From Novosphingobium sp. 32-60-15 (GTDB lineage: Bacteria; Pseudomonadota; Alphaproteobacteria; Sphingomonadales; Sphingomonadaceae): a stretch of 64,000 nt of DNA. Numbering within the stretch: position 1 is the stretch's first letter; every line of letters begins with the position of its first letter. A program made the position numbers and the translations under genes. Shown piece after piece: positions 8,539 through 16,052 of the stretch. The notes below the pieces were generated by a model. It was not told where the DNA came from. It was given only the letters and a program-made list of their open reading frames with translations, and searched no databases. The stretch covers positions 1-64,000 of the forward strand of contig NZ_NCEN01000013.1 of NCBI RefSeq assembly GCF_002280675.1, read 5' to 3'.

Positions 8539-8790
8539 TTATTCGCCTGGTGTCTTCGCGATTTCTTCAACCACGACGTAGGTCGAAACACCAGCAGCGA
8601 CGACCACTGCAAGCAGCAGTAACGGTGCAAGTGAATTTTCATTCGCAACTTTGGCTGACGCGCGGTTGGCTGAGTAGGTGGCGGCGGGATAAATCATTGA
8701 TCCGCTGGCACGTGTACCAGCTTGCGCAGCAATTGGCGTTGCCAACAAGGCAGACGCTACAAGCGCCGATGCAATCTTCGAGAATCTCAT
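8539..8790 (-). CDS. Small exported membrane-anchored protein, unknown function
   Basis: The 83-residue product has a clear signal peptide (MRFSKIASALVASALLATPIAAQA, cleavage after AQA). A short Ser/Ala/Tyr-rich linker and a single C-terminal hydrophobic segment (LAPLLLLAVVVAAGVSTYVVVEEI) follow. I recognise no family by name. It has its own AT-rich upstream region and its own terminator, so it is probably a single-gene unit. Its place between the O-antigen ligase and rmlA suggests an envelope role, but that is inference. Confidence 0.7.
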   Translation of the reverse strand: MRFSKIASALVASALLATPIAAQAGTRASGSMIYPAATYSANRASAKVANENSLAPLLLLAVVVAAGVSTYVVVEEIAKTPGE

Positions 8791-9401
8791 TCAAAATCTC
8801 CTAAAGCAGTACCGCTTTCGTCTACCGCCCTCTCAGTCGCAGGCCATACTGCAGCGCAAAATGATTCGCAACAAAAACTAGGTATTAACCCGTATATTTA
8901 ACGATTTGCGTTCCGTTTTTTGACTTGGGACTTTGTTGGCATATGCCTAAGTCGTTCGATTATCGACCTTTTATATCAAAACTATCCGAAAAAAACGAGT
9001 GCTTATGCTTGTAATCATTGGCGCATTACGCCACTATATCGGAATTGGATATAGTTTCCCAAGGCACTGGGAGCTAAGTTCCTTTGCGTCAAGGCGCCGT
9101 GCTGCGATGCAGCATAATTTGGCAATGGGACTGTCGGATATGGTCGGGCTTTGAAGGGGTGTTGGCGTCTGTGGCGACAAGTTTGGTGCCATGTCACAGC
9201 CCCGGGTGGACTTGACCCATAAGGCCATTGCTGCGATGCAAAGGATCAATTTAGGTGGTGTTCTAAGCTAATTTGCGTGTTTTGTTACTGCATGCGCTAA
9301 TGAAATTACGGCAATTTCGATTGGTTCTAAAAAATAGATACGACATTCGCGAACAAAGTTACTTAAAATTGAATTCTGCACAATTCGGAGACCGTAACTC
9401 A
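8791..9401. other. AT-rich intergenic region between the two halves of the polysaccharide cluster
   Basis: This gap of about 610 bases is visibly more AT-rich than its surroundings and holds no gene I can support. It contains two related short segments about 129 bases apart, each with AAGGC followed by the exact 11-mer GCTGCGATGCA (9101-9111 and 9230-9240). It must contain promoters for the minus-strand small protein gene and for rmlA. Short frames of 49 and 26 codons overlap the repeated segments but have no ribosome-binding site. Confidence 0.5.
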
Positions 9402-10307
9402 GTGCGAAATGTTGGAAGCAGATCCGCCAGAAAGGGCATCATTTTGGCAGGCGGATCGGGCACGCGCCTGTATCCGCTCACCCGAGGTGTCTCGAAGCAG
9501 TTGATGCCGGTTTTCGATAAGCCGATGATATACTACCCGTTGAGCACCTTGATGCTAGCCGGGATCCGCGACATCCTTATTATCACAACGCCGGAAGATG
9601 CAGTGCAGTTCCAGCGCGTTCTGGGCGATGGATCGGCATTCGGGGTGGCGCTGTCCTATGCTGTGCAACCAACGCCGGATGGCCTTGCGCAAGCTTTCCA
9701 CATCGGTGCAGACTTCATTGGTGGCGATACCAGCGCGCTCGTCTTGGGTGACAATATCTTTTATGGTCATGGCCTGCCGCAATTGCTGCAGAGCGCGAGC
9801 GATCGAACCAGAGGCGCCAGCGTATTCGCCTATCGCGTGAATAATCCTGAAGCTTATGGCGTGGTTTCGTTTGATGGCGATGGCCGTGCCGAGACGATTG
9901 AGGAAAAGCCGCTGCACCCCAAATCGAACTACGCGGTGACCGGCCTGTACTTCTACGACAACACCGTGGTTGATCGCGCGCGCGATTTGAAGCCATCGCC
10001 GCGCGGCGAATTGGAGATCACCGATCTGAACCGCCTTTATATGGATGAAGGCGCGCTTTCAGTTGAAATCATGGGGCGCGGTTTTGCCTGGCTGGACACA
10101 GGAACACATGGTTCGTTGCTTGATGCGGCCACGTATGTCCGCATCACCGAGGAGCGGCAGGGTCTGAAAATTTGCTGCCCTGAAGAGATCGCGTGGCGCC
10201 AAGGCTTCATTTCGGACAGTGAGCTTGAAGCGATTGCGCAGCCTTTGCGCAAATCCGGTTACGGTGAATATCTCTTGCAACTTTTGACCCAACAGGATGC
10301 TTCGTGA
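9402..10307 (+). CDS. rfbA: Glucose-1-phosphate thymidylyltransferase
   Basis: RmlA converts glucose-1-phosphate and dTTP to dTDP-glucose, the first step of dTDP-L-rhamnose synthesis. The nucleotidyltransferase signature [17 protein letters not shown] starts at residue 11 with the GTG start chosen here, giving 301 residues against about 290 for the family. GGAG stands 11 bases before this GTG. An upstream ATG at 9273 would add 43 residues not seen in the family. Other family stretches are [13 protein letters not shown] and [20 protein letters not shown]. The stop overlaps the GTG of rfbC by four bases. Confidence 0.93.
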   Translation: MRNVGSRSARKGIILAGGSGTRLYPLTRGVSKQLMPVFDKPMIYYPLSTLMLAGIRDILIITTPEDAVQFQRVLGDGSAFGVALSYAVQPTPDGLAQAFHIGADFIGGDTSALVLGDNIFYGHGLPQLLQSASDRTRGASVFAYRVNNPEAYGVVSFDGDGRAETIEEKPLHPKSNYAVTGLYFYDNTVVDRARDLKPSPRGELEITDLNRLYMDEGALSVEIMGRGFAWLDTGTHGSLLDAATYVRITEERQGLKICCPEEIAWRQGFISDSELEAIAQPLRKSGYGEYLLQLLTQQDAS

Positions 10308-10849
10308 ATATCATCGAATGCGATATTGCCGGGCCGCTGATCATCGAGCCTAAAGTATTCGGTGATGAACGCGGCTTCTTTATGGAAAGCTGGAACGCGG
10401 CGGCTTTTGCCCAAGCCGGGCTTGATCTGACATTCGTTCAGGACAATCACAGCCGGTCGCAAAAAGGCGTGTTACGCGGCATGCATTTCCAAAATCCGGC
10501 ACCCCAAGGCAAATTGGTGCGCGTGGTTTCGGGGGCAGTGTTTGATGCGGTTGTCGATTTGCGGCGATCTTCACCGACATTCGGCAAGTGGACCGGCGTC
10601 GTTTTATCGTCTGAAAACAAGCGGATGTTCTGGGTACCAGAAGGCTTTGCGCATGGCTTCCTGACGCTAGAAGATAACACCGACTTTCTCTATAAATGCA
10701 CATCCGCTTACCTGCCGCAGAACGAATGCAGTCTGGCGTGGGACGATCCCGATGTGGGCATTGTCTGGCCGCTTGACGGGATTGAGCCCAAATTGTCGGC
10801 CAAGGATGCGGTTGGCGTACCTTTGGCGCAAGTTCAGGCTTTCGCATGA
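10304..10849 (+). CDS. rfbC: dTDP-4-dehydrorhamnose 3,5-epimerase
   Basis: The 181-residue cupin-fold epimerase (RmlC) matches family length. It has the conserved GFFMESWN beginning, the [17 protein letters not shown] block that holds the catalytic His, and the [20 protein letters not shown] block. It epimerises C3 and C5 of the 4-keto sugar made by RfbB. It starts at GTG inside the rfbA stop (GTGA) and its own stop overlaps the rfbD ATG, so the operon is tightly coupled. Confidence 0.95.
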   Translation: MNIIECDIAGPLIIEPKVFGDERGFFMESWNAAAFAQAGLDLTFVQDNHSRSQKGVLRGMHFQNPAPQGKLVRVVSGAVFDAVVDLRRSSPTFGKWTGVVLSSENKRMFWVPEGFAHGFLTLEDNTDFLYKCTSAYLPQNECSLAWDDPDVGIVWPLDGIEPKLSAKDAVGVPLAQVQAFA

Positions 10850-11700
10850 AGGCGCTGGTTACCGGCGTTAATGGCCAGTTGGGCAAGGCACTGTTGGCAA
10901 CCCGGCCCGCAGGCTGGACCTGTGTGGCGCTGGATCGCGCCGCACTCGATCTGTCTGATGCCGATGCCATTGCACGGTTGGTGGATGCTGAAAAGCCGGA
11001 CCTCGTGCTCAATGCGGCGGCTTATACAGCGGTGGACCGGGCCGAGAGCGAGCCTGAACTTGCCCACGCCATCAATGCGGGGGCACCTGCCGCATTTGCC
11101 AAAGCGCTCGGTTCATCCGGGCGGCTGGTGCAAGTTTCGACCGATTTCGTGTTCGATGGCACCAGTGGGCGCGGCTATCGCCCCGATGACTTGCGCAATC
11201 CGCAGTCGGTCTATGGCGCTAGCAAAGCAGCGGGCGAAGACGCGGCAGGCGACGCTGCAATCATCGTGCGGACCAGTTGGGTCCATGCGGCGGGCGGTGC
11301 GAATTTCGTGCGCACGATGCTGCGTCTCATGCGCGAGCGTGAGAATTTGAGCGTTGTTGCCGATCAAATCGGTTCGCCCACTTGGGCCACGGGCCTTGCA
11401 CAAGTGCTGTGGGGCCTTGCCGCCAAGGATGCGACGGGTATCTGGCATCACCGCGATGCAGGCGTTGCCAGTTGGTATGATTTTGCCATGGCCATTGCCG
11501 AAGAAGCACACGCACTCGGCCTGCTGGCTCGCATTCCAACGATCCAGCCGATTGCCACTGCCGATTATCCTACACCTGCGGCACGGCCATCATTTTCGGT
11601 GCTGGACGTCAGCGCAACCCGCGCCATTTTGTGTGACGGCCATGTGCACTGGCGGTCGAATTTGAAGACAATGCTCACAGAGGAAAAAGCGCTTGGCTAA
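10846..11700 (+). CDS. rfbD: dTDP-4-dehydrorhamnose reductase
   Basis: RmlD is an NAD(P)H-dependent short-chain reductase that makes dTDP-L-rhamnose. The 284-residue product has the Rossmann motif VTGVNGQLGKAL at residues 4-15, STDFVFDG, and the YGASKAAGE active-site region. The start ATG overlaps the rfbC stop (ATGA). The end overlaps the TTG start of rfbB by eight bases. Confidence 0.94.
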   Translation: MKALVTGVNGQLGKALLATRPAGWTCVALDRAALDLSDADAIARLVDAEKPDLVLNAAAYTAVDRAESEPELAHAINAGAPAAFAKALGSSGRLVQVSTDFVFDGTSGRGYRPDDLRNPQSVYGASKAAGEDAAGDAAIIVRTSWVHAAGGANFVRTMLRLMRERENLSVVADQIGSPTWATGLAQVLWGLAAKDATGIWHHRDAGVASWYDFAMAIAEEAHALGLLARIPTIQPIATADYPTPAARPSFSVLDVSATRAILCDGHVHWRSNLKTMLTEEKALG

Positions 11701-12754
11701 TCTGCTCGTCACCGGTGGTGCCGGTTTCATCGGTGGCAACTTTGTCCATTACTGGTCCAAGGCGCATCCTGATGACACGGTGGTTGTGCTCGATTGTCTG
11801 ACGTATGCCGGCAACCGCTCAACCATTGCCAATGTTGAACAGGCGGAACTGGTCGTGGGCGATATCCGCGATACTGATCTGGTTGAAAAGCTGCTGCGGA
11901 CGCGAGACATCGCCACGATTGTGCACTTTGCGGCTGAAAGCCATGTGGACCGTTCGATTACCGGGCCAGATGCGTTTATCGATACCAATATCCTTGGCAC
12001 CAATAGCCTGCTGAAGGCTGCGCGTAGCGTTTGGCTGGACAGCGGTTCGGGGCGCGCGCACCGCTTCCACCACATTTCGACCGATGAGGTTTACGGCTCG
12101 TTGGGGCCCAATGACCCAGCGTTCAGCGAAACCACGCAGTACCAGCCGAACTCGCCTTATTCGGCTTCAAAGGCCGCGTCCGATCACCTTGTCCGTGCGT
12201 ATCATCACACGTACGGGCTTGAAGTGACGACCACCAATTGTTCAAACAATTACGGGCCGTATCATTACCCTGAAAAGCTGATCCCGCTGTTCATGCTCAA
12301 CGCGCTGTCGGGCAAGCCGCTGCCGATTTACGGCGACGGCATGAACGTGCGCGACTGGCTTTATGTGGAAGACCATTGCCGCGGCATCGAAGCCGCGCTT
12401 CGCAACGGCAAACCGGGCGAAACATACAACATCGGCGGCGGCGAGGAATTGCCCAACATGGCGGTAATTGACCGCATCTGCGCCGAAGTCGACCGCGCCT
12501 TTGCTGAAATCCCTGACCTTGCCGCCCGCTATCCCGATGCGCCCGCCGCCAAGGGCCGCGCGACCAGCGAACTCAAAACCTTCGTCGAAGACCGCAAGGG
12601 CCATGACCGCCGTTACGCCATCGATGAAACCAAAGCCCGCGCAGAAATCGGCTATGTTCCGCAGCACGACTTCGAAAACGGCCTGCGCAACACTCTCCGC
12701 TGGTACCTCAACAACGAGGCGTGGTGGCAGCCGCTGCTGTCAAAATCAGCGTAA
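11693..12754 (+). CDS. rfbB: dTDP-glucose 4,6-dehydratase
   Basis: The 353-residue RmlB protein has the GGAGFIGGNFVHYW Rossmann motif, AESHVDRSI, STDEVYGSLG, and the YSASKAASDHLVRAY catalytic Tyr/Lys segment. It converts dTDP-glucose to dTDP-4-keto-6-deoxyglucose. The start is TTG at 11693 within the end of rfbD. It is the last of four overlapping rml genes in the order A-C-D-B; the two acyltransferase genes and the SGNH hydrolase follow. Confidence 0.95.
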   Translation: MANLLVTGGAGFIGGNFVHYWSKAHPDDTVVVLDCLTYAGNRSTIANVEQAELVVGDIRDTDLVEKLLRTRDIATIVHFAAESHVDRSITGPDAFIDTNILGTNSLLKAARSVWLDSGSGRAHRFHHISTDEVYGSLGPNDPAFSETTQYQPNSPYSASKAASDHLVRAYHHTYGLEVTTTNCSNNYGPYHYPEKLIPLFMLNALSGKPLPIYGDGMNVRDWLYVEDHCRGIEAALRNGKPGETYNIGGGEELPNMAVIDRICAEVDRAFAEIPDLAARYPDAPAAKGRATSELKTFVEDRKGHDRRYAIDETKARAEIGYVPQHDFENGLRNTLRWYLNNEAWWQPLLSKSA

Positions 12755-12937
12755 GCAAGCGCTGCGACATACTGTTTTGCTAAACGCCGGGGGGCAAGTG
12801 TTTTGGAAGAGCGGGGGCTTTTTGCATCATCTGCCCCTTAGCAGAGGCATTGCTTTTTCAGCCTAACAGGAACTTTGTTTCTGGTAAGCTTAGCTGTGTG
12901 AATAATATCGCCAAAAAACAACAGCGAAAAATCACAA

Positions 12938-13333
12938 TCAAAGTGTAGATATATCTTTGGCGGGATTACCGATCACGCGGATGCCATCGGGAATATCGCG
13001 AGTGACCACTGATCCGGGTTCAACAACGCAATATTTGCCGACAGTCACGCCCGGCATAATTATGGCGCGCGCACCAATTCTGGTATTTTCGCCTATGTGC
13101 GTATCAAGATAGATGCCACGGGTCATGTCATGGGTGAGCACGACGGCATGATGATCAATCACACAATTCGCAGCAATATGAATACCTTTGGGCCACGTTC
13201 TGTCGATTAATGCCGTTGGCGCAATCCAGGTTGTTGGGTGAATGTCCATTTTCCACAAATGCGTTTGGATAAAACGCTGCCACTTTTGTTGCAGGGTATT
13301 ATCGAGAGTTGGAAGTGGTGGCGCAATCGTCAT
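12938..13333 (-). CDS. Hexapeptide-repeat acyltransferase (LbH/WcaF-like)
   Basis: The 131-residue protein is built of left-handed beta-helix hexapeptides, for example IHIAANCVIDHHAVVL, IGENTRIGARAIIMPGVTVG, and the closing VEPGSVVTRDIPDGIRVIGNPAK typical of sugar O-acetyltransferases. The His in DHHAVVLTHD probably serves catalysis. It may O-acetylate the surface polysaccharide. It is short for the family (often 160-200 residues). It diverges from a second hexapeptide acyltransferase gene with 66 bases between them. Confidence 0.8.
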   Translation of the reverse strand: MTIAPPLPTLDNTLQQKWQRFIQTHLWKMDIHPTTWIAPTALIDRTWPKGIHIAANCVIDHHAVVLTHDMTRGIYLDTHIGENTRIGARAIIMPGVTVGKYCVVEPGSVVTRDIPDGIRVIGNPAKDISTL

Positions 13334-13399
13334 GCTTCATGCAATATGATATCGTAATCGCAGTAGCAATACAACTTTGGCCGTTTTGGAGAAAGCATT

Positions 13400-13855
13400 T
13401 TGCGAAGCCTTAACAAGCTTTTGAAGATTCGGCGTGTTGTTCTCGACTTGCGGCGTTGGTGGTTAGTCAAAACAAAGGGGGTGGATATACACCCCGGTGC
13501 GAGTATTTCTCTTTCTGCAACTTTGGTTGGAGGCGCGCCTCGCGCAATCATTGTCGATGACGGAACATTGATTGCTTTCAAGTGCTTACTTATTGCCCAA
13601 ACTCCTGAAGGCATTGTGAAGCCAATCCGTATCGGGAAAAACTGCTTCATCGGAGGCGGTTCGTTGATCTTGCCCGGTGTGACAATCGGTGATGAAACGG
13701 TCGTTGGAAGCGGTGCTGTCGTGCATGAAGATGTGCCTTCACGCTGCATTGTGGCAGGCAACCCGGCACGTGTCCTGCGCAGCGGTATCGAGGTTGGACG
13801 ATTTGGCCGTTTTACTTATGCCGCACAAAATCAGGCAATATATTATCAGGATTGA
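13400..13855 (+). CDS. Hexapeptide-repeat acyltransferase
   Basis: The 151-residue product has a basic N-terminus and then hexapeptide repeats (VDIHPGASISLSATLVGG, RIGKNCFIGGGSLILPGVTIGDETVVGSG). It ends in the usual CIVAGNPARVLR cap. The start is TTG at 13400 with GGAG eight bases upstream; no ATG or GTG start fits better. Its last 38 bases overlap the next gene in another frame. Together with the divergent acyltransferase and the SGNH hydrolase it suggests that the polysaccharide carries acyl decorations. Confidence 0.8.
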   Translation: MRSLNKLLKIRRVVLDLRRWWLVKTKGVDIHPGASISLSATLVGGAPRAIIVDDGTLIAFKCLLIAQTPEGIVKPIRIGKNCFIGGGSLILPGVTIGDETVVGSGAVVHEDVPSRCIVAGNPARVLRSGIEVGRFGRFTYAAQNQAIYYQD

Positions 13856-14591
13856 TCGGCCAAAATTCACAAGGTTCGCAGCCTGTGCCGCGATCCTGTT
13901 CCTCATTGCTGGGGGGACAATTTTGGCGTTGCGAGATGAAGTGCCGCTTTGGCGGGCAGGGGGCACTGACCCGGTTCGAAGCGCGCCTTTGCCTGCGCTG
14001 GGGGCGTACCCAATTGCGCTAGCAGCGGGCAGGCCCATCGTGTTTCTTGGAGATAGCAATACGGCGGGTACACGCACGGGAGGGCCGCATCGTGCATATC
14101 CTGCGCTTCTCGCCGTGCCTGCACGTGCAGCTGCAATAATCGATAACAGAGCGTTTGGTGGAGCGACCGTGCCACTCGTCGCGCAAGGCCTATCCCCATT
14201 CTCACGCGCTCAAGTTGTGGTGGTCATGCTGGGCACAAACGATGCGGCGCCACGCCGTTACCTTGGAAAGCGCCACCCTGTCGCGTTGGATGACTTTCGC
14301 ATTCGCCTGACCACTGTTGTGCGAAACGCCATGGGCGAAGGTGTAAAGGTGCTGATCTTGGCCGCGCCGCCCGCAGGTTCGGTGGCGATGAACGCCCGGA
14401 TCGCGCCATACCGCCATGCTGCCCGCGATGTGGCAGCGCAAACGGGCGTACACTTCCATGATCCTGCAGCTTCGCTTGATGGCCTGAAACATGAAAGTGC
14501 CGCCTTTCTTCTACACGACGGTCTGCACGTTAGTGATGCCGGGCAGGCTATTCTCGCCCGATGGCTCGATACCCTGTTTGTGGAAGGTTAG
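13818..14591 (+). CDS. SGNH/GDSL hydrolase, membrane-anchored
   Basis: The 257-residue protein has an N-terminal anchor (FAACAAILFLIAGGTILAL, about residues 18-36) and an SGNH esterase domain. Block I is FLGDSNTAG with nucleophile S80, block III is MLGTNDA, and block V is LLHDGLHVSDAG with the catalytic Asp-His pair. It likely adds or removes acyl groups on envelope polysaccharide. The ATG at 13818 lies inside the preceding acyltransferase gene; a longer frame from 13689 lacks family support. It converges with the flippase gene, sharing three bases at the stops. Confidence 0.8.
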   Translation: MPHKIRQYIIRIDRPKFTRFAACAAILFLIAGGTILALRDEVPLWRAGGTDPVRSAPLPALGAYPIALAAGRPIVFLGDSNTAGTRTGGPHRAYPALLAVPARAAAIIDNRAFGGATVPLVAQGLSPFSRAQVVVVMLGTNDAAPRRYLGKRHPVALDDFRIRLTTVVRNAMGEGVKVLILAAPPAGSVAMNARIAPYRHAARDVAAQTGVHFHDPAASLDGLKHESAAFLLHDGLHVSDAGQAILARWLDTLFVEG

Positions 14592-15850
14592 GCCTTCGCT
14601 GCGCGATGAAAGTGGAATTGCGCAAGAAGCCACAGCGCTATGGAAAGCCCAAGGTAGGCTCCATAAGAGACGGCGTATGCTTGTGCTATGGCGAGAATAG
14701 AGCCGATATTGCCCCAATGAATTGCAGTGATTACCGTGGCTAAGCAGGCCATGCGCGGCAATATCGTAAGATAACCGAGCTTGCGGGACAGCAGCGTGTG
14801 ATTAAGCATCACTCCGCCCATGCGCAGCAATTCGCCCGCGATGAACCACGGAACAGTGTATGCACCGGCGACAAAAGCTGGTGTGAAAAACAGTCTTATC
14901 AGCACTGGCCAAAGCGGCTGCATCAGAAACACAATCGCGATTCCGCAGGCAGGCAAGATTATCGCGATAACCAGCAGCGCTATGAACTTGCGTGAAAAGG
15001 CGCGCTCGTCAGATTGATCCCACCGCGCCAGCGTCATGCCTAGAAATGCATTCGCTAAAGAGGCTGCAAGAATCACAAACAGCATGCCGGGCTGGATAAG
15101 GCCGACACCTTCTTCTCCAAAACGTGCAACGGTTTCGCTGCGAAGCAACAAGATCGTTACCGGTTCCAGCAACAGTCCCGCCACAATGGGCAAGGCAATG
15201 GTCAGAATTGGCTTTCTCGCCGGCATGGCCTTTATTGCCTGCCAGTTTAGCAGCTCGCAGATGTGAGGCCAGGCTCCGCTTATTCCAGCCATCGCGAGCA
15301 AAGCCGGGGTCATCCAGACATAGACCATCAGGTCCCGGACCCCTGCAAAAAGTAAAAGTGCTGCAAGCGCCAGGTTGGTTGCGCCACCTACCACAATCGC
15401 CTTGAACATGCGCCGTGACAGACCAAGTCCCAGATACAAGCCGCCAACGGCGCGCCAAGCCGATGCAAGGGTTGCCGCCAATGCAAAGGCAATCGCCGCC
15501 ATGACCACGTTTGACGGGATATCCACGGTGATGACGAAAATGGCGGTCGAGATCGGCACCGCAATAAGCAGTGTCAGGATGAACAGGCCAATCCCGCTGG
15601 ATACAATGTCGCTTTGGCTGAACTCGGGACGTTTGCGCGGCAATTCACGATTGTACGCATCGCAAACACCCATTCCGCCGACGACAGCCGCCGTCTCGAT
15701 CAAATTGTTGACCAAAGCGATCCAGCCAATTCCGGCAGGTCCAAACGCAAGGGCCAGCAATTTATTACGACCCAAGGTGAGCGCAAAGTTGGCAAGATTG
15801 GCGCCAATCATGGCAAGGCCGCGCTTGATAGGCGGAAGGTAGGCCTTCAT
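14588..15850 (-). CDS. Wzx-like polysaccharide flippase
   Basis: The 420-residue protein has about 12 hydrophobic segments and the MATE/MOP-type start IKRGLAMIGANLANFALTLGRNKLLALAFGPAGIGWI, typical of O-antigen translocases. It would flip undecaprenyl-linked repeat units to the periplasmic face for the Wzy-type polymerase. The ATG at 15850 is clear. About 200 bases without a gene separate it from the large spike-like gene on the same strand. Confidence 0.8.
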   Translation of the reverse strand: MKAYLPPIKRGLAMIGANLANFALTLGRNKLLALAFGPAGIGWIALVNNLIETAAVVGGMGVCDAYNRELPRKRPEFSQSDIVSSGIGLFILTLLIAVPISTAIFVITVDIPSNVVMAAIAFALAATLASAWRAVGGLYLGLGLSRRMFKAIVVGGATNLALAALLLFAGVRDLMVYVWMTPALLAMAGISGAWPHICELLNWQAIKAMPARKPILTIALPIVAGLLLEPVTILLLRSETVARFGEEGVGLIQPGMLFVILAASLANAFLGMTLARWDQSDERAFSRKFIALLVIAIILPACGIAIVFLMQPLWPVLIRLFFTPAFVAGAYTVPWFIAGELLRMGGVMLNHTLLSRKLGYLTILPRMACLATVITAIHWGNIGSILAIAQAYAVSYGAYLGLSIALWLLAQFHFHRAAKA

Positions 15851-16052
15851 GATTGTCAGTCTGCCGATACGAACGGATAGGTCACGTAATAATTCCGAAA
15901 TGGATGTTACAGCGCGTCGCTAGCAGATAATATTGCAAAGGCCCATCAATACCATTGATAAATTTCAGGGCGAAAACCAAGCGCAGATCGGCTGAATTTG
16001 GACGTCCAGCCTCTCCGCGCTTGTCTTGGATATACAAATCAGTTCGGACCTA

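Noticed and set aside
9005..9153. A 49-codon frame and a 26-codon frame (9190-9270) as small genes
   Set aside because: No ribosome-binding site and no family resemblance; their similarity comes from the repeated 11-mer.
9273..9401. Use of ATG 9273 as the rmlA start
   Set aside because: It would add 43 residues before the family N-terminus; the GTG at 9402 gives normal length and has GGAG upstream.
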